DNA from: Aquiflexum balticum DSM 16537
GTDB lineage: Bacteria > Bacteroidota > Bacteroidia > Cytophagales > Cyclobacteriaceae
Reading direction: 5' to 3'
Length of the DNA: 64,000 nt
NCBI RefSeq assembly: GCF_900176595.1
Contig: NZ_LT838813.1
Span: forward strand, 806,001 to 870,000
Below the pieces are notes generated by a model that was not told the origin of the DNA, ran no database searches, and saw nothing but the letters and a program-made list of their open reading frames with translations. Below are positions 47,276 through 56,903 of the stretch, in pieces; the first letter of the stretch is position 1; each line of letters starts with the position of its first letter. Position numbers and translations under genes: made by a program.

Positions 47276-48745
47276 TCAACCAGCCATAAATTTCTCTGCA
47301 ATCTTCAAGGACCTGAACCTGAATCGCTTTTTGATTCTATGTGAAGCGGTACGTTTCAAAATGTTTTTCAGGGTCGCAATGACTTCGAGTGTATGCTCCC
47401 CCTTATTGATCATGACACATTCCGCGTTGGCGGACTGTCCCGCATCGGTAATTTCGGATCGGGTTGCCATGCCCGATTTGTTGAGACTTTCCAAAACCTG
47501 TGTTGCCCATACCACGGGCACATGGGCAGCTTCACAAATCCATAAGATTTCCTCCTGTATTTCACCGGTCCTTTCAAATCCTATCTCCACTGCCAAATCT
47601 CCTCTTGCGATCATTACCCCAAATCCACGGTGTTTCATCCCTTCCAATAATAAGGAAGGCAAATTTTCTACCGCTTCATGGGTTTCAATCTTTATGATCA
47701 ATGATGGGTTCTTAACTCCTAACTCTTTTATTGTCTCCCTCAAAATGCTGATGTCTTCTACTGTTTTGACAAAAGAATATCCTAAAAGGTCCGCATGTTT
47801 ACAGATAAAGGGCAAACATGATCTGTCAAATGCCGTCATGGAGGGAATTTTCAATATGGTATCCGGGAAGTTGATGCCCTTTTCATTTTTTATCAATCCC
47901 TTTTTCGAAGAAACCCTGTTGATACGTACGCCAACTTTATTTTTTTTGACTTTTTCTACAATACCTCCGAATTTTCCGTCATCAATAAAAACCCTATCCC
48001 CTTTTTGGAGCATGGATATAATCCCGGGTTCATTTGGGCTGATAACTACTTCCTCTGCATCAAACCCTTTAGCATCATCAGCCAGCCAAATCATGGTCCC
48101 GTCTTTGACTTTAATTTCACCCTCTTCTTTACCTTTGCCGAGAAGTTTGGTTCTGATTTTTGGGCCGGCGAGATCCATATAAACCTTACAGTCCAGACCT
48201 GTTTGTTTACTGGCTTTTTTGATCTTATGGATCATTTTGGACCAGGTAGCTTCATCATCATGGGCACAATTGATTCTTGCTACGTTCATTCCACTCAACA
48301 AAAGAGACTTGACCAGTGCATAATTATCCGCAAATCCTGAATCGAAGGTGACCATCAGCGAAGGGATGTCTTCCAAAAGCTGTTTCCCAAAAAGCTGCTG
48401 ACTTTTGTCCTTGATTCTTTTTTTACTAAAAGAATAAGTGCACATATCCAATTCCTCTTCGGTATAACTTTTGCCCAATCTTTCCAAAATTGCCTGAACC
48501 TGTCGGTGCATATGGCTTTCAGAACTTGCCAAAGAAGATAAACCATGCACATGCAGGTCATCTTGAAGACTACGGAGGTCTTCCTTTCGCAAGGTCAGGT
48601 ATTCTATCAGGTTTTTTCCGGATTCAAATTGTTCCGAATGGAGACCTCTCAGCATATTCAGCCTCAGTCCCACTTCGGTGGCCATTTTGGTTTCAAGAAT
48701 TAAAAGTTCCTCTTTAATACTATCAATCGAAGATTTGTTCGCCAT
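47276..48745 (-). CDS. Pyruvate kinase-like protein with N-terminal extension and no C-terminal domain
   Basis: 489 residues. About 125 N-terminal residues (helical, rich in Lys/Glu) precede the barrel, which starts at DIPSLMVTFDSGFADN. Retained features: SGMNVARINCAHDDEATW (R157, N159, H162), VYMDLAGPKIRT, the B domain near 205 to 290, LIIKIETHEAVENLPSLL with the catalytic Lys, and MIARGDLAVEIGFERTGEI. Changes from standard enzymes include FDSG for the usual TIGP, WATQVLES for the TATQ-MLxS block, and AECVMINKGEH where DGxDAVMLSGE is usual. The C-terminal regulatory domain is absent. It may be a pyruvate kinase with different regulation or an enzyme of changed specificity. Monocistronic. Confidence 0.75.
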   Translation of the reverse strand: MANKSSIDSIKEELLILETKMATEVGLRLNMLRGLHSEQFESGKNLIEYLTLRKEDLRSLQDDLHVHGLSSLASSESHMHRQVQAILERLGKSYTEEELDMCTYSFSKKRIKDKSQQLFGKQLLEDIPSLMVTFDSGFADNYALVKSLLLSGMNVARINCAHDDEATWSKMIHKIKKASKQTGLDCKVYMDLAGPKIRTKLLGKGKEEGEIKVKDGTMIWLADDAKGFDAEEVVISPNEPGIISMLQKGDRVFIDDGKFGGIVEKVKKNKVGVRINRVSSKKGLIKNEKGINFPDTILKIPSMTAFDRSCLPFICKHADLLGYSFVKTVEDISILRETIKELGVKNPSLIIKIETHEAVENLPSLLLEGMKHRGFGVMIARGDLAVEIGFERTGEIQEEILWICEAAHVPVVWATQVLESLNKSGMATRSEITDAGQSANAECVMINKGEHTLEVIATLKNILKRTASHRIKKRFRFRSLKIAEKFMAG

Positions 48746-48783
48746 AAAACACCCACTTTCTTAAGTCCTAATTAGGCCTTAAT

Positions 48784-50256
48784 TTACACAATTGTATCTG
48801 AGTAAATATTACCGAATCGGTCAATTACCTCAATTTTTATTTTTGCCTCCGGATCAATGGGTTGAAAGAAAAACATATGGCCATTTTTTTGTGGAGTGAT
48901 CCAGGGTTGTTTTTTGGGTTTATTTGGTGCATAGATTTCCATGGCCATTGGGTCAGTTGCAATTTCCCTTATAGGTTCCCCTGCCTTAATCCCGTTTTCA
49001 TACCAAAACACTTTCCATTCGGGATCCCAATTCCAGATATTGATACAATAGGAATTCGGAAATTCGGGATGTGCTCCCTTTGGGTAGGCCCTAAACTGAA
49101 AATCCAGGTCTTTACCAATACTTTTATATTTCCAGGAAATAGCCCCGCCATCTGACTGATATATGCCATATCCTTTAGGCGTGCCATCATAGCAGATATC
49201 CCCTGACCACCAGGCACCGCTGATTGCACCGGTATTGTGCTCAAATATATTTTCAATTACCCTGTTTTCATTCCAATGCACATGACCGGAGATCAGATGG
49301 ACTTTATATCCTTCAAGGATTTGATTTAAAGCATCACGGTTGACCATTGACTCTTTGTTGATATCTCTCCCAGGATTGTATTCCACCACATGGGAAAAAG
49401 TGGGGATATGAAGGAATATTACCAAAGGTTGTACTTTTGGGATATTCGCCAAATCTTCTTTCAACCAAGAAAGCTGAACCTCATCCAAATAGCCATAATA
49501 TTGTCTGTTGCCTAAGAAAAACACATCAGATAAAACAATATAATGGGTTTCTCCCCTATTAAAGGAATAATAAGGAGGACCAAACTGATCAATATAGGGT
49601 CTTTGACTGACCTCATTAGATCTTGCTGACAAGTCAATATCATGATTACCCAAAACCTGAAAAAACGGAATCCCCGTGGACTTGATCCCTTCATTGTATC
49701 TTTCGAAAAGATCGAAGTTATCGAAAACCAGGTCACCACAACCAATCCCGAATATATTGGAATCTTCCAGGTCCATATTCCTACGCTTAAGGTCCCCACA
49801 GGATTCCGAAACAAACATATCTGCTTCCTCATCTGTCTGAACTTGAGGATCAGCAATAACTAGAAAGTGATGGTTTTTATCTGAGTTTTTGGCAGGTTGA
49901 AGGTCAAAAAGCAATTGATTGGTCTTTTGGACAAAATCAAGTTTTCTGAAAAAATTCACAGAGCCGTTTTCTAACAGGTCAAACTGATATCCTGAAGGAT
50001 AAGAAATGAAAACAAAGGGTCTATTGGTCAAAAATTCAAATTTACCTTTATTGTCAGTCCGGTACACATATTTCCCATCAGAAATACTCACCCCCGGAAT
50101 TCCCTTTCCAGCAGATTTAACCTGACCTTTTACTTCTACAAAATTAGGATTGCCATTTTTTGATAACCTTGCAAAAGAGGTTAGAGGATAGATACCGACT
50201 CCGGTAAGTATCAGGGAAGAAGTCTTAATAAAATCCCGTCTTGAAAATTCTGACAT
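48784..50256 (-). CDS. Tat-exported calcineurin-like metallophosphoesterase
   Basis: 490 residues. The start MSEFSRRDFIKTSSLILTGVG is a twin-arginine signal, so it is exported folded. An N-terminal beta domain (VEVKGQVKSAGKGIPGVSISD, residues about 38 to 110) resembles the MetallophosN domain. The phosphoesterase motifs follow in order: VIADPQVQTDEEAD near 130, GCGDLVFDN near 167, QVLGNHDID near 192, IFLHIPTF near 282 and HLISGHVHWNEN near 321. A C-terminal beta domain completes it. The substrate is unknown; relatives act on phosphodiesters or nucleotides. It follows the Oar-like receptor gene, separated by a strong terminator. Confidence 0.85.
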   Translation of the reverse strand: MSEFSRRDFIKTSSLILTGVGIYPLTSFARLSKNGNPNFVEVKGQVKSAGKGIPGVSISDGKYVYRTDNKGKFEFLTNRPFVFISYPSGYQFDLLENGSVNFFRKLDFVQKTNQLLFDLQPAKNSDKNHHFLVIADPQVQTDEEADMFVSESCGDLKRRNMDLEDSNIFGIGCGDLVFDNFDLFERYNEGIKSTGIPFFQVLGNHDIDLSARSNEVSQRPYIDQFGPPYYSFNRGETHYIVLSDVFFLGNRQYYGYLDEVQLSWLKEDLANIPKVQPLVIFLHIPTFSHVVEYNPGRDINKESMVNRDALNQILEGYKVHLISGHVHWNENRVIENIFEHNTGAISGAWWSGDICYDGTPKGYGIYQSDGGAISWKYKSIGKDLDFQFRAYPKGAHPEFPNSYCINIWNWDPEWKVFWYENGIKAGEPIREIATDPMAMEIYAPNKPKKQPWITPQKNGHMFFFQPIDPEAKIKIEVIDRFGNIYSDTIV

Positions 50257-50304
50257 TGCTGATGCTGCTTGAGCTAAAGATAGTTGGTGGCTATCGCAAA
50301 ACCA

Positions 50305-50340
50305 TAAAAAAAAGCCCCCAATTTCTTGAGGGCTTTTTTT
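50305..50340. terminator. Terminator after the Oar-like receptor gene
   Basis: The A-tract and AAGCCC (50311-50316) pair with GGGCTT (50330-50335), followed by T to 50340; the A/T tracts on both sides allow use in either direction. It lies 25 bases past the receptor stop on the minus strand. Confidence 0.8.
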
Positions 50341-50364
50341 ATAAACAAACTCGTTGTTAATTAA

Positions 50365-53300
50365 TTAGAATGTGAATCTTAGACCCCACTGTAATCTCCA
50401 AACATCAGAAGTAAAAGCAGTTGGGTTGAATGACCTAGAAAGTAATTCTCCGCCTTGAACAGCCATTCTGTAGGTAGGCACTCCATTAGCATCAGCACCT
50501 CTAGCTACAAGTGGTCTGTTGTTAAACATTTGCTGGCCAACTCCCCAATCACTGTTCAACAAGTTACCAACATTAAGGATATCAACTCTGAACTCAAGAC
50601 TCTGTCCTTTTGTCGTGGTTCTTAAAGTTTGAGAAGCACTGAAATCTGCTCTATAAACCATAGGTAATACCACGCCACCTCTTTCAGCTACTTTGCCTCT
50701 GTTGGCACTAAGATATTCATCCTGTCGGATGTATGCTTCCCAAGCAGCAGCTTGATCGACAGCGGTAAACGTTACGCCTCCTGAAGTAAACTCCTGGAAG
50801 TTCATTTCATTTGTATTTGCATGGATATAGATCAAATCATTTGAAAATCCACCATCTCCATTATAATCTCCATTATATACATAACTGGCGTTTCCAATAG
50901 TACGACCACTCCAGAAAATAGAGAAAGAAGTAGTTCCGAATTCAAAGATATCCTTTGTGTAACTTACAGATGCAAAAAGATTATGACCCATAAATCCGTT
51001 TGAAAAACCTAAAGTTGGATTATTTGGATCTCCTGAATGTTGGTTGTTATTCCATGAACCAAATGCAATGGATCCCGGATCAATTGTATTCCTTGCTTCA
51101 CCATAACTATAAGCTGCTTTGGCAAAGAACCCATTCTTAAATGGCTTTTCTAGGGAGAATGACCCTACCCATGAATTTCCGATAGCTTGATTGGATAAAG
51201 TTACCGCATTATCAATGTTGCCATTTATTCTATTACCAGCTGTCCATCTTGGTCTTGGATCAGGTCCTGAATAAGCTGTATTTGGAGCGGAAAGATTAGC
51301 GTTATAATAAGCAATTCCATTGACATCTTTATTGTAAATAAATTCAGCCGTTGCAATGATTCCTAATGGAAGTTGCTGGTCAATTGCAATGTTTGATCTC
51401 CAAATTTGAGGAAATTTAAAGTCAGGTTCAGTTAAAGCCAATTCATATCGATCAGCTGGATCTCCTGTAACATTGGTTGGTTTGTAATGATCTGGATCCG
51501 GATTAAATGGTCTTTCTGTAGTTCGATCTATTCTTTCAAAACCTGTAAGTATACCATTATTACCTATTTGATTGGAAATCCAAACAAATATAGGTCTACC
51601 GGTAAATATTCCTGACCCACCTCTTAACTGAGTAGTTTTTGCTCCTTGGCTTAGGTCATAATTGAAACCAACTCTTGGAGACCACAAAATATTGGCTCCT
51701 GGCAATTCATCTGTTCTAAACCTTCTGGTATTGCCTGCAGGATCTACGAAATTAAGTCCTTCCACCTCTTGGTTTCTGAAACCTGTGTTGGCAAAAAATG
51801 GAACGTCAATTCTCAGACCAACTGTCACATTGAAATCTTTGTTGACCTGGATTTCGTCTTGTCCATATATACCTGCATAGGTAACTTTAGTGGGCTGTAT
51901 AGGCTTGCTCTGTCCCGGGATATTTGACCATCTTACCTGAAATCTCTCAACAGAGACTCCTGATGTAGTACCGTCTAGGTAAGCATTGGCATCAGCATAG
52001 AAATCATCTAATGAATTATAAACATAAGCTGATTGGGAACCTGGGAAGAACACATTTTCATAAGAATATCTTTCTAAGTTAACACCTGCGGTAATTGTAT
52101 GTTTTCCTTTGAAAATCTGAAGATTGTTCTGTAATTGGAAAGTACTGTACCTCAATTCGTTACTAGGTGTAAATGGCTCAAATCCAAATGAGGTGTAAGT
52201 TGCACCATCTTGTCTAATATCTACCAATGGGAAGAATTGTCCTCTTGTATCCCTGCTTTCATCCTGATAAGTATAACCAACAATCAAATTATTAGTCATA
52301 TTCGAACTGATTCTGGTATTCAATTCACCAATGATAGATCTGATGTTTTCAAGAATGGCATAGTTGGTATTTTGGAAGTTCAACGCATTCAAGTTTGACC
52401 TTCTTGAACCGAATCCAAGGGAAGATGAATTTGAAGCTAGAACATCTGTTCTGGAATCCAGATGATTGTACCTGACACTCAACTTATTCTTATCATTGAT
52501 GTTGTAATCAAATTTGACCAAGAACTTAGTTGCATCAGTACTGTGGTCATAGCCTTGATATGGACCGGTTTCATAACCGAAGTTATTTCTAAGAAAACTA
52601 CTTAACTGGTTCAAATCAGATGCCAAGACCCTCGTAACATTACCTCCTACAGCTTCTCCTCCATTATTGGCTCTGAAAGTTGTTCCTGGTTCAGTTGTTT
52701 TCTCGTCTTCAAAATTGGCGAAAAAGAACAATTTGTCTTTGATAATTGGTCCACCTACTCTAAAACCTATTTGTCTGTACTTGAATTCTCCCGGATCAAA
52801 AGTGTTTTCACCTGCTCTAGTGCCTACGTTGTCACTTCCTCTCCAGAAATAATATGCAGAGCCTTTGAAATCATTTGTTCCGCTTCTTGTTACAGCATTG
52901 ATACCTGCTCCAGTAAAGTTGGCTTGCTTTACATCATAAGGAGCAACATTTACAGTAACCTGGTCTATGGCATCCAAGGAAATCGGAGTAACACCTGTTC
53001 TTGCACCTGGCTGGTCACCTAATCCAAAAGAGTTGTTGAAATAAGAACCGTCAACTGTAATATTGTTTAACCTTGAATCCTGACCTGCAAATGAATTGCC
53101 ACTTGCTTGGGGAGTCAATCTGGTAAAGTCATTTATTGACCTTGATACTGTTGGTAGCCTATTGATAGTTTCGTTGCTGATTGCTGTTGCAGCACCAGTT
53201 CTTTCTGAACTGAAAACAGCACTTCTTTCGGCAGTTACCAGGATTTCTGACAATTCCTCGCCGTCTTCTCTCATGGTAACATTAACGTTGGCCGTAACAC

Positions 53301-53607
53301 CTAAGCTAAGGTTTATTCCCTCAACTGATTGAGATTCATAGCCAATAAATGAAACTGTTACTTTGTAAGGACCACCTACCCGCATACCTGGGATAGTGAA
53401 TCTACCATCAATATTGGTTACTGCACCATACCTTGTTCCTGAAGGAGTGTGTGTAGCCACTACATTCGCCCCGGGAAGCGTTTCCCCGTTGCTGTCAATT
53501 ACCCTACCAGACATACTGGAAGTCGTTACCCCTTGCGAATAAGCCGTACCTGTGACAAACACAAGCATCATTATTGCAAAAAGACTCTTTAGTAATGATT
53601 GCCTCAT
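50365..53607 (-). CDS. Oar-like TonB-dependent outer-membrane receptor
   Basis: 1080-residue receptor. Signal peptide at residues 1 to about 25 (LFAIMMLVFVTGTAYSQ). Carboxypeptidase-like domain at about 30 to 115 (SGRVIDSNGETLPGANVVATH, GRFTIPGMRVGGPYKV). The plug follows (ILVTAERSAVFSSERTGAATAIS, RLPTVSRSINDFTRLTPQASG, NITVDGSYFNNSFG), typical of Oar proteins. The large barrel ends VWRLQWGLRFTF with a terminal Phe. There is no SusD-like partner and no regulator next to it. Relatives in Myxococcus and Bacteroidota are associated with protease secretion or uptake of large substrates; the role here is not known. A -7 element lies about 62 bases upstream. Confidence 0.9.
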   Translation of the reverse strand: MRQSLLKSLFAIMMLVFVTGTAYSQGVTTSSMSGRVIDSNGETLPGANVVATHTPSGTRYGAVTNIDGRFTIPGMRVGGPYKVTVSFIGYESQSVEGINLSLGVTANVNVTMREDGEELSEILVTAERSAVFSSERTGAATAISNETINRLPTVSRSINDFTRLTPQASGNSFAGQDSRLNNITVDGSYFNNSFGLGDQPGARTGVTPISLDAIDQVTVNVAPYDVKQANFTGAGINAVTRSGTNDFKGSAYYFWRGSDNVGTRAGENTFDPGEFKYRQIGFRVGGPIIKDKLFFFANFEDEKTTEPGTTFRANNGGEAVGGNVTRVLASDLNQLSSFLRNNFGYETGPYQGYDHSTDATKFLVKFDYNINDKNKLSVRYNHLDSRTDVLASNSSSLGFGSRRSNLNALNFQNTNYAILENIRSIIGELNTRISSNMTNNLIVGYTYQDESRDTRGQFFPLVDIRQDGATYTSFGFEPFTPSNELRYSTFQLQNNLQIFKGKHTITAGVNLERYSYENVFFPGSQSAYVYNSLDDFYADANAYLDGTTSGVSVERFQVRWSNIPGQSKPIQPTKVTYAGIYGQDEIQVNKDFNVTVGLRIDVPFFANTGFRNQEVEGLNFVDPAGNTRRFRTDELPGANILWSPRVGFNYDLSQGAKTTQLRGGSGIFTGRPIFVWISNQIGNNGILTGFERIDRTTERPFNPDPDHYKPTNVTGDPADRYELALTEPDFKFPQIWRSNIAIDQQLPLGIIATAEFIYNKDVNGIAYYNANLSAPNTAYSGPDPRPRWTAGNRINGNIDNAVTLSNQAIGNSWVGSFSLEKPFKNGFFAKAAYSYGEARNTIDPGSIAFGSWNNNQHSGDPNNPTLGFSNGFMGHNLFASVSYTKDIFEFGTTSFSIFWSGRTIGNASYVYNGDYNGDGGFSNDLIYIHANTNEMNFQEFTSGGVTFTAVDQAAAWEAYIRQDEYLSANRGKVAERGGVVLPMVYRADFSASQTLRTTTKGQSLEFRVDILNVGNLLNSDWGVGQQMFNNRPLVARGADANGVPTYRMAVQGGELLSRSFNPTAFTSDVWRLQWGLRFTF

Positions 53608-53965
53608 AATTTTTGTTTTAGTTTGAATATTGAAATTAACTTTAAGAAATTCATTTTGTTTGGTGGTACAAATGTAGCCGAGTAATACAAGTTTTTTTTT
53701 TAGTAATTGTTAAGTTTTAACATTTATTCACAAGTTTACTTAACAATTCCTTAACATTGAAATAAGAAGGAAATTTTATTTTTACCCTGTTTTTTGCATT
53801 TCAACCGTTATAGATGTATTTTATTTGCCAGTTTTATAAAATTAAGTTTTCCCTAATCCAGATATGTTAAGAAATCTTTAAATAAATGTTAAGAGCCTTT
53901 TTGGGCAAAAAACCATCAATTAGTATTTAAACTATTTATATTTAAAAACAAAAAGGTGTCATTTA
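53608..53965. other. Divergent intergenic region between the Oar-like receptor and the YhhN gene
   Basis: About 360 AT-rich bases with no gene. It contains the likely receptor promoter (53669-53676, minus strand) and long A/T tracts. No clear promoter could be placed for the plus-strand gene. Confidence 0.5.
53669..53676 (-). promoter_or_regulatory. Bacteroidota-type -7 promoter element for the Oar-like receptor
   Basis: On the minus strand the sequence is TACATTTG, an exact match to the TAnnTTTG consensus of the primary sigma factor in Bacteroidota. It lies about 62 bases before the ATG. The -33 TTTG is not clear; an A-tract occupies that position. Confidence 0.5.
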
Positions 53966-54655
53966 ATGAAAAAGAAAAATATACTTTGGCTTTATTTATT
54001 TTTGCTGGTCAGCATGTTGGATATTTTTTTTACTGCCAATGGAAAATCTGAATTAAGAATTTATAGCAAACCACTTATCCTCATCACTTTATGGATCTAT
54101 TTTTATTTTAACAGTATCGAAATAAAGGGATCGCTTTTGAGAAAAAGTATCAGTGCTGCCCTGATTTTCTCATGGATGGGAGACATACTCTTAATCTTCC
54201 CCAATTTATTCCTTTACGGACTTGGCGCCTTTCTGATGGCCCACATCTGTTATATTATCGGATTCAAAATCAGCCAAACCAACCCATTTGCGGTCGGACA
54301 GGTGAATTTTATCCGATTGTTTTTTGTAAACCTTCCCATTTATATCCTTGCAGCATTTGTTTATTTTCTGATCAATCCGGGATTGGGAACCATGAAAGTA
54401 CCTGTGGTGATTTACCTTATTGTGATTGTGATGATGGCAACAACGGCAAGGGAAAGATATCAAAAAACAATACCGGCCAGTTTTTGGCAGGTATTTTTAG
54501 GAGCGATGTTATTTATGGTTTCTGATGGCATCTTGGCCATCAATATGTTTTTCAAACCCTTTCCCGAATCTGGAGTCCTGGTTATGGGAACATATGTTGT
54601 TGCCCAATTATTGATTGTTATGGGAATTGTGGCGCATTTTAGGAAAACCAACTGA
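53966..54655 (+). CDS. Lysoplasmalogenase-type membrane protein (YhhN family)
   Basis: 229 residues with about seven to eight hydrophobic segments. YhhN/TMEM86 proteins hydrolyse the vinyl-ether bond of lysoplasmalogens; bacterial members are less studied. Family motifs visible: SKPLILITLWIYFYF near residue 30, the acidic SWMGDILLIFPN near 71, GLGAFLMAHICYIIGF near 87, MVSDGILAINMFFKP near 180 and MGTYVVAQLLIVMG near 202. The two Asp (WMGD, VSDG) are the conserved catalytic candidates. Stands alone between divergent and repeat regions. Confidence 0.82.
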   Translation: MKKKNILWLYLFLLVSMLDIFFTANGKSELRIYSKPLILITLWIYFYFNSIEIKGSLLRKSISAALIFSWMGDILLIFPNLFLYGLGAFLMAHICYIIGFKISQTNPFAVGQVNFIRLFFVNLPIYILAAFVYFLINPGLGTMKVPVVIYLIVIVMMATTARERYQKTIPASFWQVFLGAMLFMVSDGILAINMFFKPFPESGVLVMGTYVVAQLLIVMGIVAHFRKTN

Positions 54656-54672
54656 GTTCCCGTTTTCCCGTT

Positions 54673-54776
54673 GTCCGAAGGTTGTACCTTCGGACCCCTG
54701 AGTCCGGAGCTTTTAGCTCCAAAAAATATGAGCCAGAGGCTCAGAACTCAATGATCCGAAGCCACAGGCTTCGGAT
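54673..54776. repeat. Array of four hairpins (CCGAAGG-type palindromic repeat)
   Basis: Four perfect hairpins in 104 bases: GTCCGAAGG/CCTTCGGAC (54673-54695), GGAGCT/AGCTCC (54706-54720), TGAGCC/GGCTCA (54729-54743) and ATCCGAAGCC/GGCTTCGGAT (54754-54776). The outermost parts also pair with each other (CCGTTGTCCGAAG near the left end against CTTCGGATAACGG at the right, one mismatch), so the whole unit can form one structure. Typical of a dispersed intergenic repeat; it may act as a terminator or transcript stabiliser between the two converging genes. Confidence 0.8.
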
Positions 54777-54867
54777 AACGGAATTACCTCACTATGAATT
54801 AAGCCTTTTTCTAAACCCTTCCACATCTTTGTACTTTGTTCTTAGTACTTTGTACCCATTTTCTCCC

Positions 54868-55209
54868 TCATCCTTCTACCATACTCATAATATCCCTATA
54901 GCTGATCCCCATATGACTGTTGTCATAGACTGCTTTCCCATTTTTGATCAGGATGACCTGTGGAGATTGATGGTAGACTCCGAATTCCTGGGCAATTTTG
55001 TTGGAAATATCACGATAGCTGATCAGATCCAAAAAGTAAGGTGAAACCTTTTCAAAATCCGCCTCCTTCCAATTCCGGTTCAGCCTATCAAACGCCATAC
55101 TGCTGATAGAACACCTACTTGAATGTTTGAAAATCAGCACAGGCTTATCTTGGCTTTCCTTTTTCAATGCTTCCAGTTGACTGACATTTTCTATTCTTTC
55201 CCAATTCAT
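54868..55209 (-). CDS. ytxJ: Bacillithiol-system monothiol protein YtxJ
   Basis: 113 residues of a thioredoxin-like fold with a single active-site cysteine, C33 in FKHSSRCSISSMAFDRL, the YtxJ signature. QSPQVILIKNGKAVYDNSH near residue 80 holds the cis-Pro loop (SPQVILI). YtxJ proteins are predicted to remove bacillithiol from proteins. The presence suggests this organism makes bacillithiol; no bsh genes are in the window. The 276 bases upstream of its start, to the DUF4403 gene, hold no gene. Confidence 0.85.
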   Translation of the reverse strand: MNWERIENVSQLEALKKESQDKPVLIFKHSSRCSISSMAFDRLNRNWKEADFEKVSPYFLDLISYRDISNKIAQEFGVYHQSPQVILIKNGKAVYDNSHMGISYRDIMSMVEG

Positions 55210-55485
55210 ATTCTTAATATTTCTTAATCCTGATCAGTCAATCAATAATTTTGGAGCTAAAATAGTTCCTTTCACATGATTGTAATTTGTCTTTCAGTGG
55301 CCATATGGAATCTCGCATTTGTTACAATCATTCTAGTGTGTATCGTTTGTGACATGCTCGATTTGCTGTAATATTGCTCTTTGGAATATCTCGTTCCTTT
55401 AAAGAAGGTATACTTCTTGCAGTTGGGCTTAAGCTTGAGGTTTATTTGCCCTCAATGGCAAATGACATTACACAACCAATAATTT

Positions 55486-56886
55486 ATGAAATTCCAAAGC
55501 ATCAAACTTCTATTCATATTCACTATTCTACTTCATACATCCTGTAAAAGTATCAAACCGGACAGGCCGCCAGCTGCAACGATGTTAGAGTTGCCCAGTT
55601 CCCGCTCTACTGTCAACATTCCAATTGTCATTCCTCTCAGTTATCTGGAGGATAATTTGAACAAGGACTGGAGCAGCAAATTGTTTGCAGACAAAGGGTT
55701 GCCTCTTGGAGGTGGTTTATCTGCTGATTTGGATGTGACCAGAACCGGAAAGATTTCTTTGAGAGGATCGGAAAACAATACCATCAATGTCAAGGTACCC
55801 ATGAATATCATCGGTGACCTGAAAATAGAGAAAAAGGTTTTTGGGCAAAACCTCTCTACCAATTTTCCATTTAACGAAAACCTAAGCCCAGAAATCAGCT
55901 TTATCCCTGTGATTGGTCAAAACTGGGACTTGAATATCCAGAACCTTCAGATCAACAGTTGGGGAAGGTCCATGAAATACAACCTGTTGGGCTTCGAAAT
56001 TGACCTGGATCCCTTGGTCAGAAACCAGTTACAAAAAGTATTGGACAACCAGCTTAAGGCCGCAAACCTGAGCCAACTTGACTTTAAGCACATGGCACAA
56101 GAGACTTGGGATGCTTTTTCTGATCCTTACACCGTGGAACAGAATGGAATTACGGCGCATTTTTATTCCGTACCTGACAAGATTATGGTCAAAGAAGAGA
56201 TCACCCCTGACCAAGAACTTATCCTGTATTTGGGTTTGGAAGGTGAAATGTTTTCCAAGCTCGGATCAAAGCCTAACATCGTAAAAAAAGACCTCCCGAA
56301 TATCAGTGTCAATGAGAGCAAAGAAAACCAGATTGACCTGGTGCTACCTTTGACTATTTCTTACAATGATCTGGATGAATACCTCAATACAACTTTTTCA
56401 GGTCAGCAAATCCGCACAAACAATACCACACTTATTTTTCCTTCCAATCTGAAAACCCAAAAATACGGTGACAAAACCCTCTTGAGTATGGATTTCAAAG
56501 CTGTAAGGGACGGGAAGAAAGATGTGGAAGGTAAAATGTATTTTGCCGGGAAACCTGTATTTGACAAAAACTCAGAATCCCTGATTTTTGAAGAACCGCA
56601 GTTTGATGTGAAAACAGGAGACTTTTTTTCCGATCTGGGCATTAGATTCAGAAAGGGCAAAATCCAAAGACAGATCAAGAAAATAGCGGTATTACCAATT
56701 GGTGAACTGCTGAACAATGCCCAAAATGAAATGGCAGAGCATGGATATTTTGAAACTGATTTTGCAAATTTTAAGGTGTTGAACCCCAGTTTGGATGTGG
56801 AAGGAATATACAGCACGGCTGAGGACATCAGGGTGTTTATCAGAAGTCAGGGAAAAATGGATGTGCAATTGAAGGATTTGAAGTAG
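55486..56886 (+). CDS. DUF4403-family lipoprotein
   Basis: 466 residues. Signal peptide with lipobox LLHTSCKS (Cys20). The body is beta-rich with the family's repeated pattern: STVNIPIVIPLSYLEDNLNKD near residue 43, NTINVKVPMNIIGDLKIEKKV near 104, LQINSWGRSMKYNLLGFEID near 156, then a second, similar half (QIDLVLPLTISYNDLDEYLN, near 283). The two halves resemble tubular lipid-binding domains in layout, but this is only a resemblance. Function unknown; outer-membrane or periplasmic location is expected. Confidence 0.8.
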   Translation: MKFQSIKLLFIFTILLHTSCKSIKPDRPPAATMLELPSSRSTVNIPIVIPLSYLEDNLNKDWSSKLFADKGLPLGGGLSADLDVTRTGKISLRGSENNTINVKVPMNIIGDLKIEKKVFGQNLSTNFPFNENLSPEISFIPVIGQNWDLNIQNLQINSWGRSMKYNLLGFEIDLDPLVRNQLQKVLDNQLKAANLSQLDFKHMAQETWDAFSDPYTVEQNGITAHFYSVPDKIMVKEEITPDQELILYLGLEGEMFSKLGSKPNIVKKDLPNISVNESKENQIDLVLPLTISYNDLDEYLNTTFSGQQIRTNNTTLIFPSNLKTQKYGDKTLLSMDFKAVRDGKKDVEGKMYFAGKPVFDKNSESLIFEEPQFDVKTGDFFSDLGIRFRKGKIQRQIKKIAVLPIGELLNNAQNEMAEHGYFETDFANFKVLNPSLDVEGIYSTAEDIRVFIRSQGKMDVQLKDLK

Positions 56887-56903
56887 GCTAAAATGGGTAG
56901 GAA

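Noticed and set aside
47331-48182. Plus-strand open frame of 283 codons inside the pyruvate kinase gene
   Set aside because: Antisense to conserved pyruvate kinase motifs; no independent support.
54682-55044. Plus-strand 120-codon frame over the hairpin array and ytxJ
   Set aside because: It covers the repeat array and the antisense of ytxJ; no protein features.
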